Of a DNA stretch of 9,200 nt, positions 1 to 6,365 are shown one piece after another (position 1 is the stretch's first letter; every line of letters begins with the position of its first letter). The notes below the pieces were generated by a model, which was not told the origin of the DNA, did not search any database, and saw only the letters and a program-made list of their open reading frames with translations. The translations under genes and the position numbers were made by a program. The DNA is from Planctomycetes bacterium RBG_16_41_13. GTDB taxonomy: Bacteria; Planctomycetota; Brocadiia; Brocadiales; Brocadiaceae. The stretch is taken from NCBI GenBank assembly GCA_001828295.1, contig MHYI01000019.1, forward strand, positions 3,182-12,381, written 5' to 3'.

Positions 1-1177
1 AGCAACGCAAGCTATTTTAGAGAGTATGAAATGGCTTGGTTTGGATTGGGATGAAGGGCCATATTTTCAAAGCCAACGATTGCCGATATATAAGCGATAT
101 GCCGAACAACTGGTAGCGCAGGGAAATGCATATTATGACACCGATGCGGAAGGGCGCACTGCAATACGGTTTAAGATGCAAGATAACGTTATCGTACTCA
201 ACGACCTTGTTCACGGCGCAATAACATTTGATGCTGCTGTTATTGAAGACTTTGTTATTCTTAAGGCAGACGGTTTTCCCAGCTATAACTTCGCTTGCGT
301 AGTGGATGATGCTGATATGAAAATTACCCATGTGATTCGCGGTGATGATCATATTTCAAATACACCAAAACAAATAGCACTGTATAACGCCATGGGATTA
401 CGGTTGCCGGAATATGCACACATTCCAATGATTTTAGGAGAAGACGGTTCCCGGTTGAGCAAACGCCACGGGGCAACGTCTGTCACTGAATACAGGGACA
501 AAGGGTATTTGCCTCAGGCGCTTGTAAACTTCCTTGCTTTGCTGGGGTGGTCTCCGGGAAACGACCAGGAAATACTATCGATGAAGGAAATGATTGAAAA
601 ATTTTCCTTAAAGCGCGTGAACAAAACCAGTGCGCAATTTGACAATACAAAATTAGATTGGATGAGCGGTCAGTATATAAAAAACACCTCCATTGAAGAA
701 CTTACCGCTGCGGTCAGGTTGTTTTTTGAAAAATCGGATGTTGATACCACGAGAATCTCAATAGATTGGCTGTCCAGATTGATAGAATTGTACCATGAAC
801 GGTTTAAAAATCTCCAGGAATTGGTTGATCAAACGAGGTTTTTCTTTACGGATGTCATTGAGTATGATCCGGCAGCAACAGATAAATTCCTTAAAAGAGA
901 AGGAATTCCTGAGATATTAAAGGAGGTTTATTCAGCGATTTCTCTCCTGAACAGTTTTGACAGACAAGGGTTAGAAGGGTGTTTAAGAGATTTAACCGCA
1001 AAAGCGGGCATGGGTTTTTCCAAAATCGCCCAACCTATAAGAGTTGCAATAACAGGCAGAAGCGCCAGCGCGGGTATCTTTGAAACAATGGAACTCCTTG
1101 GAAAAGAAACCACCCTTAAAAGGCTTGGAAATACCATTAAAAACATGGACGGCATCGCGGATGCCGTTGGGTTGTAA
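1..1177 (+). CDS. gltX: Glutamyl-tRNA synthetase, 5'-truncated by window edge
   Basis: Class I aminoacyl-tRNA synthetase that charges tRNA(Glu) with glutamate in the cytoplasm. The reading frame is open from the first base (first full codon at 2), and the residues before the ATG at 26 (ATQAILES) already fit the family, so that ATG is internal and the true start lies upstream. About 391 residues are visible; the family is usually 460-490 long, so the N-terminal part with the HIGH signature is outside the window. Visible hallmarks are the WLGLDWDEGP segment near the edge, the connective region with TPKQIALYNAMG, and the KMSKS-type loop as RLSKR (452-466), inside the usual GSRLSKRHG context. The C-terminal anticodon-binding helical domain ends with the typical AQPIRVAITGR and GIFETMELLGKE segments, followed by TAA at 1175-1177. 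Sequence alone does not tell whether the enzyme discriminates between tRNA(Glu) and tRNA(Gln). Identity is secure. Confidence 0.96.
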   Translation, partial: ATQAILESMKWLGLDWDEGPYFQSQRLPIYKRYAEQLVAQGNAYYDTDAEGRTAIRFKMQDNVIVLNDLVHGAITFDAAVIEDFVILKADGFPSYNFACVVDDADMKITHVIRGDDHISNTPKQIALYNAMGLRLPEYAHIPMILGEDGSRLSKRHGATSVTEYRDKGYLPQALVNFLALLGWSPGNDQEILSMKEMIEKFSLKRVNKTSAQFDNTKLDWMSGQYIKNTSIEELTAAVRLFFEKSDVDTTRISIDWLSRLIELYHERFKNLQELVDQTRFFFTDVIEYDPAATDKFLKREGIPEILKEVYSAISLLNSFDRQGLEGCLRDLTAKAGMGFSKIAQPIRVAITGRSASAGIFETMELLGKETTLKRLGNTIKNMDGIADAVGL

Positions 1178-1221
1178 ATATACATAATGCAGCAAAAAGC
1201 CGCAACCAAAAATAGTTTAAC

Positions 1222-1264
1222 CACAAAGGGTACAAAGAATACAGAACACAAAGGACACAAAGAA
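1222..1264. repeat. Degenerate CACAAAG tandem repeat
   Basis: Five consecutive near-copies of a roughly 9-bp unit fill most of this spacer: CACAAAGGG (1222-1230), TACAAAGAA (1231-1239), a shortened TACAGAA (1240-1246), CACAAAGGA (1247-1255) and CACAAAGAA (1256-1264). The copy is preceded by TTAAC. From general knowledge, such CACAAAG/CACAGAG strings recur in intergenic DNA of many environmental bacteria, including planctomycetes; I cannot confirm other copies in this genome from the window. It is often mis-called as a short protein on the opposite strand, and no such gene is supported here. Confidence 0.7.
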
Positions 1265-1340
1265 AAACTTACAAAAAAAAGAAGTTTTTACAGGGTAATA
1301 CTATAAAAACAGATATAACTAATTTCCCGGATAATTTTGA

Positions 1341-1904
1341 ATGGACGTAAGGCTTTTTATTGCGATTGAGATCACAGATGCGGTCCGGGAAAAAGTATCA
1401 CATTTTCAAAACGACCTTAAAAAGGCTTCTGCTGATGTAAAATGGGTGGCGCCTGAAAATCTTCATATTACACTAAAATTTATTGGCAATACTGATGAAG
1501 AGAAGATTGACGAGATTGTTGACGTTATTCATCAGTCTGTCATTGAGATAAAACCGTTTGATATTTACTATAGCGGCGCCGGTACTTTTCCCGCTGGTAA
1601 ATATCCGCGTGTAATCTTTGCCGGAGCTATGGATTCAAGTGGCGCCCTGGCTTCTATTTATGAAAGATTAAACAGGCAATTAACCGAGCTCGGAATACCA
1701 TACGATGAACATACATTTGATGCGCATATTACTGTGGGGCGGGTTAAAACACATAAAAATATAAAGAAGCTTATGGAGTGTGTACATTCATATAGAGAAT
1801 TTACCTTTGGGCAAGAAAACATTGATCACCTGGTGTTAATGAAGAGTGATCTCACCCGGGAGGGGGCGATATACACAAGGGTAAGTACTATTCGTTTTGC
1901 GTAA
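1341..1904 (+). CDS. thpR: RNA 2',3'-cyclic phosphodiesterase (2H family)
   Basis: Member of the 2H phosphoesterase superfamily (ThpR, formerly LigT), which hydrolyses 2',3'-cyclic phosphodiester RNA ends to 2'-phosphomonoesters and in vitro can join tRNA halves. At 187 residues the length is right for the family. Both catalytic HxT motifs are present: HITL at residues 42-45 (ENLHITLKFIG) and HITV at 129-132 (FDAHITVGR), giving the paired histidines of the active-site cleft. The N-terminus MDVRLFIAIEI is the standard first strand, which supports the ATG at 1341. No convincing Shine-Dalgarno precedes it. The gene sits 163 bp after gltX and 96 bp before recA; thpR next to recA recurs in several bacterial phyla, often with cinA, which is not in this window. 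The physiological substrate is uncertain for the whole family. Confidence 0.93.
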   Translation: MDVRLFIAIEITDAVREKVSHFQNDLKKASADVKWVAPENLHITLKFIGNTDEEKIDEIVDVIHQSVIEIKPFDIYYSGAGTFPAGKYPRVIFAGAMDSSGALASIYERLNRQLTELGIPYDEHTFDAHITVGRVKTHKNIKKLMECVHSYREFTFGQENIDHLVLMKSDLTREGAIYTRVSTIRFA

Positions 1905-2000
1905 CTTTTATAATAATACTATCAAAAAAGGTTTTCTTATTTATCTCTTGCAAATCCTAATTATTTTTATAAACGATAACTTTATCTTTCTCTTACAAAT

Positions 2001-3095
2001 ATGACTACTAATACAGAAACACCTGATAAAGAAAAACGGCAGCAAGCCTTGGAAAGAGCAATTTCGCACATCGATAAACAGTTTGGAAAAGGGACGATAA
2101 TGAAATTAGGTGGCGAGACGAAACTGGATGTTCCCGTAATTTCTACCGGTGCGTTATCATTAAATATTGCGCTTGGTGTAGGAGGCATTCCGCGCGGAAG
2201 AGTCATTGAAATATTCGGGCAGGAATCTTCGGGCAAAACCACTCTAACGCTTCAAATTATCGCAAATGCGCAGCGGGGAGGCGGGGTAGCTGCTTTTATC
2301 GATGCTGAACATGCGCTGGACTCCGAATATGCAAAAAGATTGGGTGTAAATTTGAATGATTTAATGGTCAATCAGCCAGACACCGGAGAACAAGCGCTGG
2401 AGATAGCCGAACTGCTCGTAAGGAGCAATGCGGTTGACGTAATAGTGATTGACTCAGTAGCGGCCCTTGTTCCTCGTGCTGAAATTGAAGGAGAAATGGG
2501 AGATACACATATAGGATTACAGGCAAGGCTGATGTCGCAGGCATTACGCAAGCTTACCGCGTGCATTTCAAAATCAAGAACAAGCGTAATTTTTATCAAT
2601 CAGATCCGCGAAAAGATTGGCGTTATGTATGGAGGAAACCCGGAAACCACGCCTGGAGGCAGGGCATTAAAATTTTATGCGTCGGTGCGTATTGATATAC
2701 GGCGGATTGGAAGTATAAAAGACGGCGATGCAATAATCGGAAGCAGAGTCCGCGCCACCATTGCAAAAAATAAGGTTGCAGCGCCTTTTAAAAGAGCGGA
2801 ATTTGACATCCTTTACAACACAGGCATATCGCTGGCAGGAGACGTCCTTGACCTTGGCGCTGAGCATAATATTATTGAAAAATCGGGGACGTGGTATTCA
2901 TATAGAGAAACCCGGTTGGGGCAGGGCAGGGAAAATTCCAGGCAATTTCTCATGGAACATCCTGAAATGATGAAAGAAATTGAACAATCAATACTAAAAA
3001 TAGTATTGCCTTCTGCGACGCCTCAAAAGCCTCCCGAAAACCCCCCTGAAAGTACTGAAAAAAGCACACCTTCGAAGAGAGCGAAAAGTAATTAA
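2001..3095 (+). CDS. recA: Recombinase RecA
   Basis: ATP-dependent DNA strand-exchange protein for homologous recombination and, where present, SOS induction; it forms filaments on single-stranded DNA. The 364 residues contain, in order: the N-terminal helix and linker ([13 protein letters not shown]), Walker A GQESSGKT at 73-80, the catalytic glutamate in DAEHALD (E103), Walker B around VIVIDSV at 147-153, the L1 region ([20 protein letters not shown]), and the L2 loop beginning [17 protein letters not shown] at 200-216 and running through [14 protein letters not shown]. The C-terminal domain contains [12 protein letters not shown]. The tail after about residue 340 is rich in Pro, Ser and Lys and ends SKRAKSN; it is not the acidic tail of E. 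coli RecA. The ATG follows an AT-rich spacer with no clear Shine-Dalgarno. A TATAAT at 1909-1914 could be a -10 but has no good -35. I found no recognisable LexA box. The TAA lies 3 bp before alaS, so the two are probably co-transcribed. Confidence 0.98.
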   Translation: MTTNTETPDKEKRQQALERAISHIDKQFGKGTIMKLGGETKLDVPVISTGALSLNIALGVGGIPRGRVIEIFGQESSGKTTLTLQIIANAQRGGGVAAFIDAEHALDSEYAKRLGVNLNDLMVNQPDTGEQALEIAELLVRSNAVDVIVIDSVAALVPRAEIEGEMGDTHIGLQARLMSQALRKLTACISKSRTSVIFINQIREKIGVMYGGNPETTPGGRALKFYASVRIDIRRIGSIKDGDAIIGSRVRATIAKNKVAAPFKRAEFDILYNTGISLAGDVLDLGAEHNIIEKSGTWYSYRETRLGQGRENSRQFLMEHPEMMKEIEQSILKIVLPSATPQKPPENPPESTEKSTPSKRAKSN

Positions 3096-3098
3096 CGT

Positions 3099-5756
3099 AT
3101 GAATACCGGTGAAATTCGCAATAAATTTTTAACATTCTTCGAAAAGAATTCCCATGTAATCTGGCCAGGAGATTCGCTTGTCCCGCAGGGAGACGCTACG
3201 CTTCTTTTTACGGGTGCAGGGATGAATCAGTTCAAAGATATGTTCCTTGGCAAGGGTAGATTAAATATAAAAAGGGCAACAACATGCCAAAAATGCCTTC
3301 GAACGGGGGATTTGGAAAATGTCGGCAGAACGGCTTCGCACCATACTTTTTTTGAAATGCTGGGCAATTTTTCCTTTGGCGATTATTTTAAAAAAGAAAC
3401 CATTGCATGGGCATGGGAGTTCCTGGTGCAGGAATTAAGATTACCGGAAGAAAAACTTTTTGTCAGTGTGTATAAAGACGACCCTGAATCATACGAAATA
3501 TGGGAAAAACATATCCGCATTCCCAAATCAAAAATCTATACTTACGGCGAAAATGACAATTTTTGGCCTGCAAATGCCCCTGCACAAGGCCCGAACGGCC
3601 CTTGTGGCCCCTGCTCTGAAATATTTTACGACCAGGGCGCAGGCGTTGGTTGTGGCCGGGAAGCATGTGAACCTGCCTGCGATTGCGACCGCTTTGTCGA
3701 AATCTGGAATCTGGTGTTTACACAATTCGACCGAAAAGAAGATGGCAGGCTGGAACCATTGCCCAACAAAAATGTAGATACAGGCATGGGACTGGAGAGA
3801 ATGGCGCGTGTCATGCAGGGAGTGCCAACAAACTTCGATATAGATATTTTTGCCCCTGTAATTAAATCGATAGAAGATATTACACACCTGCGGTATCATG
3901 ATAAAAAAGAAAACGCCGTATGTATGCGCCGGATAGCCGACCATGTAAAGGCCTGTATTTTTTGCATTGCCGATGGCGTTTTGCCAGGGAATGAAGGGCG
4001 GGGATATGTGGAAAGGCGTTTACTGAGAAGGGCTATACGTGATGGCGCACAACTTGGCTTAAAAGAATGTTTTTTATACAGGCTCGTGCCAATTATCAGC
4101 GATCTGATGCAGGATTATTATCCGGATATTAAACAACGCAGGGAGAATATCGCAAGGATCATAAAAAGCGAGGAAGAAAAATTCCTCGAAACTCTGGAAC
4201 TGGGGACGGTACGGTTAAAAGAGTTAATGGATACAATGCAAAAGAATAAAATAAAAGAGCTTCCGGGAAAAGAGGCTTTTAAATTATATGATACCTATGG
4301 GTTCCCTTTGGACATGACCGAATTAATTCTCAGGGAACACGGTTTTGCCATGGATAGCACCGGTGTTGAAGTGGAATTGAAACGCCAGCGGATGCAGGCA
4401 AGGTCGTCATCCTCTATGACCGGTCAGGTATTTGATTCCGGTTTTTTGGGCAAGATTAAAGAGATATCAAAAGGCACAACATTCTTAGGGTACGAAAAGG
4501 ATTCATGCAGGGCGAGGATCATTGCTATTGTTCAGGGCGACCACCTTATCGAAAAGGCTGAAGCCGGAAGTGAGGTATCAATAGTTTTGGATCAGACACC
4601 CTTTTATGGTGAGTCCGGCGGGCAAATTGGCGACACGGGAATCCTTGAGTCGGAGGGGAATCATGTTTGTATAACAGATACAAAAAAGAACGATTCCTTT
4701 ATCATTCATATCGGAAAGATAACAAAAGGCATAGTGAGGGCAGGCGATATGATTGATGCGCGAATAGATACGCACCGGAGAGGTTTAATAAAAAGAAATC
4801 ATACGGCGACGCACGTGCTTCATTGGGTATTGCGGAATGTCATTGGCAGACATGCGGAACAGGCGGGCTCAATGGTGTCCCCGGACCGTCTACGCTTTGA
4901 CTTTCATCACTTTTCCTCTTTGACGAAGGAGGAAATTAACCGTATCGAGGACCTGGTAAACGAAAAAATAATGGAAAATGCGCCCGTGTCGGTGAAAGAA
5001 CAAACGCTTCAGGAAGCAAGAAATGCCGGCGCCGTAGCCCTTTTTGGAGAAAAATACGAGGAAAGGGTCAGAATGGTTTCCATCGGAGATTTTAGCAAGG
5101 AACTTTGCGGCGGTACGCACATAAACAATACCGGAGAAATAGGACTCTTCAGAATCGTCGGGGAATCCTCTGTCGCTGCAGGAATACGTCGTGTAGAGGC
5201 GATCACAGGCATTTCGGCATTAACCAGGGACAGGGAAAAGGAGGAGATTGTTCAGGAATTGTGCGGCATATTGAATACGTGCGAGGAAGATCTTTCTTCA
5301 AAAACACAGGAACTCCTGAATGAAGTAAAAAAACTCCACAAAGAACTTCATAAACAAAAGCAAAAAGAATTACTGGAGAAAATTGATTCGCTTTCCGTGA
5401 ATGCAAAAGAAGTTTCAGGCGTTAACATTATAACAAAGAGAATAGATAATGCATCGGCGGATGATATGAGAAGAACGGCGGACATGCTGATGAAATCAGA
5501 AAAGGAAACCGCAGTAGCATTAGGAAGCGTTCAGAATGGGCGTGTAATAGTAATTGTTTCTTTAAGCCCAGGCCTGGCTTCCCGTGGTTTGCATGCGGGG
5601 AATATCTCAAAAGAGGTCGCAAAAATAGTCGGCGGCGGCGGCGGCGGAAGACCGGAGATGGCGCAAGCGGGCGGACAGGTGGTTGGTAAATTAGACGAAG
5701 CACTTGATTTTGCCGAAACGTTGTTCAGCAAAGAAATCCTGCAGAAGATTTCTTGA
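3099..5756 (+). CDS. alaS: Alanyl-tRNA synthetase
   Basis: Class II synthetase that charges tRNA(Ala) and hydrolyses mischarged Ser/Gly-tRNA(Ala). Full length at 885 residues. The catalytic domain starts at the N-terminus (RNKFLTFFEKNSHV, then PGDSLVPQGDATLLFTGAGMNQFKD) and includes the motif 2 region TASHHTFFEMLGNFSFGDYF (78-97) and motif 3 near GNEGRGYVERRLLRRAIR (298-315). Four cysteines at 185, 190, 194 and 196 (GCGREACEPACDCDR) form an insertion that occurs in many bacterial AlaS proteins. The editing domain carries the zinc-site residues HTATH (H568, H572) and CGGTH (C670, H674). A coiled-coil stretch (about 735-765) leads to the C-terminal DHHA1-type domain with the glycine run GGGGGGRPEMAQAGG at 845-859. 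The start is 3 bp after recA and lacks a Shine-Dalgarno, which suggests translation coupled to recA. The recA-alaS order is common, but the recX often found between them is absent. Confidence 0.98.
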   Translation: MNTGEIRNKFLTFFEKNSHVIWPGDSLVPQGDATLLFTGAGMNQFKDMFLGKGRLNIKRATTCQKCLRTGDLENVGRTASHHTFFEMLGNFSFGDYFKKETIAWAWEFLVQELRLPEEKLFVSVYKDDPESYEIWEKHIRIPKSKIYTYGENDNFWPANAPAQGPNGPCGPCSEIFYDQGAGVGCGREACEPACDCDRFVEIWNLVFTQFDRKEDGRLEPLPNKNVDTGMGLERMARVMQGVPTNFDIDIFAPVIKSIEDITHLRYHDKKENAVCMRRIADHVKACIFCIADGVLPGNEGRGYVERRLLRRAIRDGAQLGLKECFLYRLVPIISDLMQDYYPDIKQRRENIARIIKSEEEKFLETLELGTVRLKELMDTMQKNKIKELPGKEAFKLYDTYGFPLDMTELILREHGFAMDSTGVEVELKRQRMQARSSSSMTGQVFDSGFLGKIKEISKGTTFLGYEKDSCRARIIAIVQGDHLIEKAEAGSEVSIVLDQTPFYGESGGQIGDTGILESEGNHVCITDTKKNDSFIIHIGKITKGIVRAGDMIDARIDTHRRGLIKRNHTATHVLHWVLRNVIGRHAEQAGSMVSPDRLRFDFHHFSSLTKEEINRIEDLVNEKIMENAPVSVKEQTLQEARNAGAVALFGEKYEERVRMVSIGDFSKELCGGTHINNTGEIGLFRIVGESSVAAGIRRVEAITGISALTRDREKEEIVQELCGILNTCEEDLSSKTQELLNEVKKLHKELHKQKQKELLEKIDSLSVNAKEVSGVNIITKRIDNASADDMRRTADMLMKSEKETAVALGSVQNGRVIVIVSLSPGLASRGLHAGNISKEVAKIVGGGGGGRPEMAQAGGQVVGKLDEALDFAETLFSKEILQKIS
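5731..5754 (+). other. Inverted repeat over the alaS stop codon
   Basis: AAGAAATC (5731-5738) and GATTTCTT (5747-5754) are perfect 8-bp complements around an 8-nt loop, CTGCAGAA. The right arm ends at the first base of the alaS TGA. No T-run follows, so it is not a classical intrinsic terminator; it may be a weak 3'-end hairpin or chance. It is listed because no better terminator was found after alaS. Confidence 0.25.
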
Positions 5757-5840
5757 TTCATTTGTAACAATGTCGTTTTTTGAAAAAAATTTATACTGCA
5801 CTTCATTGTGTATTGCAAGAGGTAAAACATTTGACGTCAT

Positions 5841-5895
5841 GCGCCCTTCCCCTATCCCAGTTCCCTCACTATGGAGAGGGATTTATGGGTGTGCT
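5841..5895. repeat. Decayed palindromic REP-like element
   Basis: The segment pairs imperfectly across its centre: TCCCTC (5862-5867) with GAGGGA (5876-5881) form a clean 6-bp stem, and outer C-rich and G-rich arms (GCGCCC...TATCCC against ATGGGTGTGC) continue it with mismatches and bulges. The layout resembles the CCCTCTCCC...GGGAGAGGG...GGGTG palindromes scattered in many bacterial genomes. Membership in a repeat family is my inference from general familiarity; other copies must be found in the genome to confirm it. Confidence 0.45.
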
Positions 5896-5902
5896 TTGAT
5901 AC

Positions 5903-5921
5903 GGGCAAACATATATTGCCC
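5903..5921. repeat. Short hairpin GGGCAA/TTGCCC, possible repeat remnant
   Basis: GGGCAA (5903-5908) and TTGCCC (5916-5921) are perfect 6-bp complements with a 7-nt loop, ACATATA. The context (ACGGGCAA...TTGCCC, then AAAAGATGGCG) recalls another dispersed bacterial hairpin repeat of GGGC-AA-type arms. No T-run follows on the + strand, so a terminator role is unlikely. Confidence 0.4.
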
Positions 5922-5990
5922 ATATAAAAGATGGCGACCTTAATTTTATTGAGATTTTTCAAAAAACCAGATTGTTACCTTAATTTTTTT

Positions 5991-6019
5991 TTGCAATTTG
6001 CCCTTTTGGCACATATAAT
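5991..6019 (+). promoter_or_regulatory. Sigma70-like promoter P1
   Basis: TTGCAA (5991-5996) and a perfect TATAAT (6014-6019) are separated by exactly 17 bp, the optimal sigma70 spacing. Transcription would start near 6026, more than 400 bp before rpmF, so it would drive either a long leader or a separate small RNA. The Fur-type palindrome begins about 34 bp after this predicted start. The region is AT-rich, so chance -10 matches are possible, but the joint match is good. Confidence 0.5.
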
Positions 6020-6058
6020 TTTGTACTTCAAAGACTTGAGTTTTTTTCTGTCATTGCA

Positions 6059-6075
6059 GTGATAATAATTATCAC
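6059..6075. promoter_or_regulatory. Fur-type operator (perfect 7-1-7 palindrome)
   Basis: GTGATAATAATTATCAC is a 17-bp palindrome with 7-bp arms. Its inner 15 bases (6060-6074) match exactly the 7-1-7 Fur-box consensus TGATAATNATTATCA known from iron-responsive repressors of the Fur superfamily. It lies downstream of P1, and it also overlaps a poorer promoter-like pair (TTGAGT at 6036-6041, GATAAT at 6061-6066, 19-bp spacing). The perfect symmetry supports a dimeric regulator; whether it is Fur itself, Zur or PerR, or an unrelated factor, is inference, because no regulator gene is in the window. Confidence 0.5.
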
Positions 6076-6083
6076 GGTAAAGG

Positions 6084-6099
6084 CGCCCTTTAAAGGGCG
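6084..6099. promoter_or_regulatory. Perfect 16-bp palindrome
   Basis: CGCCCTTTAAAGGGCG reads identically on both strands, and one further matching pair (6082 with 6101) lies beyond a mismatch. It starts 9 bp after the Fur-type palindrome. With no loop and no following T-run it is a poor terminator; a second operator half of the same control region, or a GC-rich hairpin with a small forced loop in RNA, are the main alternatives. Confidence 0.4.
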
Positions 6100-6266
6100 G
6101 CAAAATACGTATATCTTACCGATGAGATGCAACGCATTTTAACATCATAGTGAGATTGTCAGGCCTGCTTCGTAAGCTACCATTTTTTAATATACGATGT
6201 TAAGGAAGCAAACCACCGCACCGATAAAATTTTGCCCGTGTTGAGGCCGGACGCCTATAAATAGTA

Positions 6267-6295
6267 TTGTTAATTTAAAAAATAATGTGTATAAT
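6267..6295 (+). promoter_or_regulatory. Sigma70-like promoter P2 for rpmF-plsX-fabHD
   Basis: TTGTTA (6267-6272, 4 of 6 consensus bases) and a perfect TATAAT (6290-6295) are 17 bp apart. The predicted start is near 6302, giving a leader of about 140 nt before the rpmF ATG. Being the nearest good promoter to the operon, it is the most likely main one. Confidence 0.5.
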
Positions 6296-6330
6296 CCTGC
6301 TTCTATAAAATGAACGCATCAGGAAGAAAG

Positions 6331-6365
6331 TATTTCCGGTATTATTGGCAAAATCCGGTGAAATA
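6331..6365 (+). other. Leader hairpin upstream of rpmF
   Basis: TATTTCCGG (6331-6339) pairs with CCGG (6355-6358) and AAATA (6361-6365), giving nine base pairs with a 2-nt bulge and a 15-nt loop. It lies inside the transcript expected from P2 and covers the end of an 18-codon mini-ORF (6310-6366). A role in translation or transcription control of rpmF is possible but not shown. Confidence 0.35.

Noticed and set aside
26..28. ATG at 26 as the start of gltX
   Set aside because: In-frame residues upstream still match glutamyl-tRNA synthetase and the HIGH motif would be missing; the gene begins outside the window.
928..1260. Opposite-strand frame over the gltX end and the CACAAAG repeat
   Set aside because: Shadow of gltX; its N-terminal part is just the translated tandem repeat.
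1948..1980. TTGCAA and TATAAA upstream of recA as a promoter
   Set aside because: The spacing is only 14 bp and the alternative -10 strings are too far away or too poor.
5629..5648. GGC triplet run in alaS as a microsatellite
   Set aside because: It encodes the conserved glycine-rich segment of AlaS (GGGGGGRPEMAQAGG), which is normal for the family.
5704..5943. 79-codon open frame running from inside alaS into the gap
   Set aside because: It starts within alaS in another frame, has no family resemblance, and its second half translates the palindromic repeats.
6001..6026. TTGGCACATATAATTTTG as a sigma54 promoter
   Set aside because: The GG (-24) is present but there is no GC at the required -12 position.
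6026..6047. Hairpin TTCAA-AGAC-TTGAG followed by seven T as an intrinsic terminator
   Set aside because: The stem is only four AT-rich pairs plus one G-U pair and it lies right at the predicted P1 start, so termination there is unlikely.
6158..6210. GTCAGG ... GGAAGCA, reminiscent of the SRP RNA apical domain
   Set aside because: The two halves are over 30 nt apart and do not form the conserved loop pair; no other SRP RNA feature is present.
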